The notes under the pieces: model-generated
What the model was told of the DNA's origin: nothing
Seen by the model: the letters and a program-made list of their open reading frames with translations, nothing else
Databases searched by the model: none
NCBI GenBank assembly: GCA_018267355.1
Contig: JAFDYP010000436.1
Location: forward strand, 1 to 6,751
Length of the DNA stretch: 6,751 nucleotides
Reading direction: 5' to 3'
Origin: Bacteroidota bacterium
GTDB taxonomy: Bacteria; Bacteroidota; Bacteroidia; Chitinophagales; LD1
Position numbers and translations under genes: made by a program
Part shown: in pieces, positions 6,501-6,751 of the stretch
How the letters are laid out: the number at the start of each line of letters is the position of its first letter
Position numbering within the stretch: the first letter of the stretch is position 1

Positions 6501-6751
6501 GGCATACATTACCCGTCCCTTGATTGGCAAACTGGCAAGAGAAAGATGGTACATCGCCAGGGGTAGGATTGCTGGGTCCCAGGGCTGCCGGCAGCAGCCA
6601 CTTATAGTGGGCTACATAGCCTGTAGATGTAGACGTAAATATTAATGGATTGAGAGGAGATGAATTGGCCTGGCAAGTGATGGTATCGCTCATTGCAAAA
6701 TCTGCCACGACGCTATCTGATACGATTGTTTTGGTAGATATACTGCTGCAG
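3571..6751 (-). CDS. Large PKD-repeat surface protein with T9SS type B sorting domain (SprB-like, 5' end outside window)
   Basis: At least 1059 residues are visible, and the frame remains open to 6751, so the N-terminus, signal peptide and probably more repeats lie beyond. The GTG at 6708 is inside a PKD-like module and is not the start. About eleven beta-sandwich modules of 70-100 residues precede the C-terminal domain. Canonical PKD motifs WDFGDG appear at visible residues 143-148 and 332-337, and WWFGDG at 577-582, each followed by a Y..PG.Y-type strand; the other modules are degenerate or Ig-like. The final 100 residues are a gliding-motility C-terminal domain (see its own entry). The protein is expected to cross the inner membrane by Sec and the outer membrane by T9SS, then act at the cell surface as an adhesin or motility factor. 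It is rich in Thr, Ser, Asp, Tyr and Cys, as usual for this class. The porP-like gene follows in the same operon. The family is certain; the ligand or motility role is not. Confidence 0.93.
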   Translation of the reverse strand, partial: CSSISTKTIVSDSVVADFAMSDTITCQANSSPLNPLIFTSTSTGYVAHYKWLLPAALGPSNPTPGDVPSFSCQFANQGTGNVCLVAIDRYNICRDTICKSVTVRNPVADYTFSNLQDTANLCPRIIINPFMDMSTNNICSYYWDFGDGSHTDTARNPSHIYYRPGNFVITHIVQSCHGCSDTSRRYTIHAKGPVVHMTSEKAGGCGCTPVRLFISSYDADSIVIQSDNGTPSFINMPIPRGTQANPTLDTVTITYCNINVYRPYVRSWQLPDTSCMQLYTLEDPTGDSIPVVIDTPTVNFADTFQACGSNTVCFTKLTTYNSIYSHSVQRAWDFGDGTPADSTPNPCHTYAAPGDYNVTLSVRTNLGCTGSLTRHVHVQAPPVARLVMDDTIGCVPLLLHFTDSSTVDDSTSIVSGQWNIGYNNTVYNTYQDTSYNYIVGGNYIASLTITDGYGCSDTDYQNIVVKPIATLTVGPDQTICLGSSATLSASGSPPLHWDTYYNIDTTNNAAPVVTPQVDTFYIARAGDVPRCYTYDTVHVFVSTITASSNATGLCLGETTQFTATAQVTHSSASSYLWWFGDGSTGSGQTVSHSYFAPGTYQDTLVVISALGCRDTVYNSLTLGDKPHAALTVAPASVCLGAPVTVTNNSTAGISAPLAAFGIDMQSDGTPEFTTSPDTYTYNISGAYTVTLVQTDANGCVDTVRQSVTVHRIPTSSTAEDTNCIDRPNAITGNWTIGDGAISHYHWSINGSIQPDDSAVLHRTFMTPGTYHVCFAVEDVYGCQSPDGCNDIVIIAEPIDTVYPNKDTTICLGYSVGFHVTGLFGSVQWTPPSYIDNPNDTDVVITPRQPMQYLLHVYFGHCTPKIDTVTVYVIDSVPVEASANPENIVLGLSSDVSSTVKGTIDSIVWDPDSTLSCRTCRNPVARPHQTTTYNATIYYSKNGVTCSNRASVTVTVITSCDNSLIYIPNTFTPNADGSNDVFRIRGQGITKVNYFRIYDRWGNLVHDISNADTPEDAAWNGGKRNDKARPENSGVFVYVFEVVCTTGQTISGKGNVTLIR
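3574..3876 (-). other. Gliding-motility C-terminal domain (CHU_C type; T9SS type B sorting signal)
   Basis: This domain lies at the end of the large surface protein, visible residues 959-1059. It shows the canonical order: IPNTFTPNADGSND, then RIYDRWGNLVHD, a W-N-G-G turn, GVFVYVFEVVC, and the closing KGNVTLIR. In this class the domain directs T9SS export and depends on a PorP/SprF-type partner, which is the next gene. Cys959 and Cys1043 may form a disulfide. It is preceded by a module with the L-SCRTC-RNPVA motif (CxxC at visible 916 and 919), which often occurs just before such domains. Confidence 0.92.
3880..6751 (-). other. Array of PKD/Ig-like modules in the large surface protein
   Basis: Approximate modules, in protein order by genome position: 6751-6442 (incomplete), 6435-6166 (WDFGDG), 6162-5863 (degenerate), 5859-5611 (WDFGDG), 5604-5344, 5340-5125 (Ig-like, starts with TICLG), 5121-4879 (WWFGDG), 4875-4621, 4617-4360, 4350-4129 (Ig-like, TICLG again) and 4125-3880 (CxxC). 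Boundaries were set by eye from the recurring strand-end patterns (a GC-D-type turn, then an alternating V.V strand) and are good to about 10 residues. Confidence 0.7.

Noticed and set aside
6706..6708. GTG as the start of the large surface protein
   Set aside because: The same frame stays open for 14 more codons to the window edge and continues the PKD-like pattern (TIVSDSVVADF). No signal peptide follows the GTG, so the gene begins outside the window.
1..6751. Defence system, prophage or mobile element
   Set aside because: All coding sequence is explained by four known families (PhoD, Pgm, PorP/SprF, PKD plus CHU_C). No transposase, integrase, terminal inverted repeats or tRNA attachment site was seen.

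Overview
The window looks like chromosomal DNA from a member of the Bacteroidota. It carries a PorP/SprF-family outer-membrane protein next to a very large PKD-repeat protein that ends in a gliding-motility-associated C-terminal domain (type B sorting domain of the type IX secretion system, T9SS). That pairing is a hallmark of the phylum. The middling GC content and heavy use of the ATA isoleucine codon would fit a Chitinophagaceae/Chitinophagales-type genome, but this placement is inference.

Layout: two genes on the + strand converge on two genes on the - strand. Bases 1-645 hold the 3' part of a PhoD-like alkaline phosphatase whose start lies outside the window. A 134-base gap with an imperfect hairpin follows. 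Bases 780-2420 are a complete phosphoglucomutase (pgm, 546 residues) with every expected active-site motif. Bases 2421-2504 separate the convergent pairs and hold a bidirectional intrinsic terminator plus three tandem 8-base units.

On the - strand the reading order is right to left. The large surface protein enters from beyond the right edge (6751) and stops at 3571. After only 10 bases the PorP/SprF-like gene runs from 3560 to 2505. The two are almost certainly cotranscribed. The porP-like start has a strong Shine-Dalgarno sequence that overlaps the stop codon of the upstream gene, which is unusual in this phylum.

Functionally, the - strand pair resembles the SprB/SprF arrangement: a secreted, cell-surface, multi-domain adhesin-like protein and the outer-membrane partner thought to help export or anchor it. 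The + strand genes are housekeeping (glucose-1-phosphate/glucose-6-phosphate interconversion) and phosphate scavenging, with no visible link to the secretion pair. I found no RNA gene, insertion sequence, phage gene, CRISPR array or clearly novel system. The most distinctive features are the regular cysteine-pair architecture of the large protein and the coupled translation signal.
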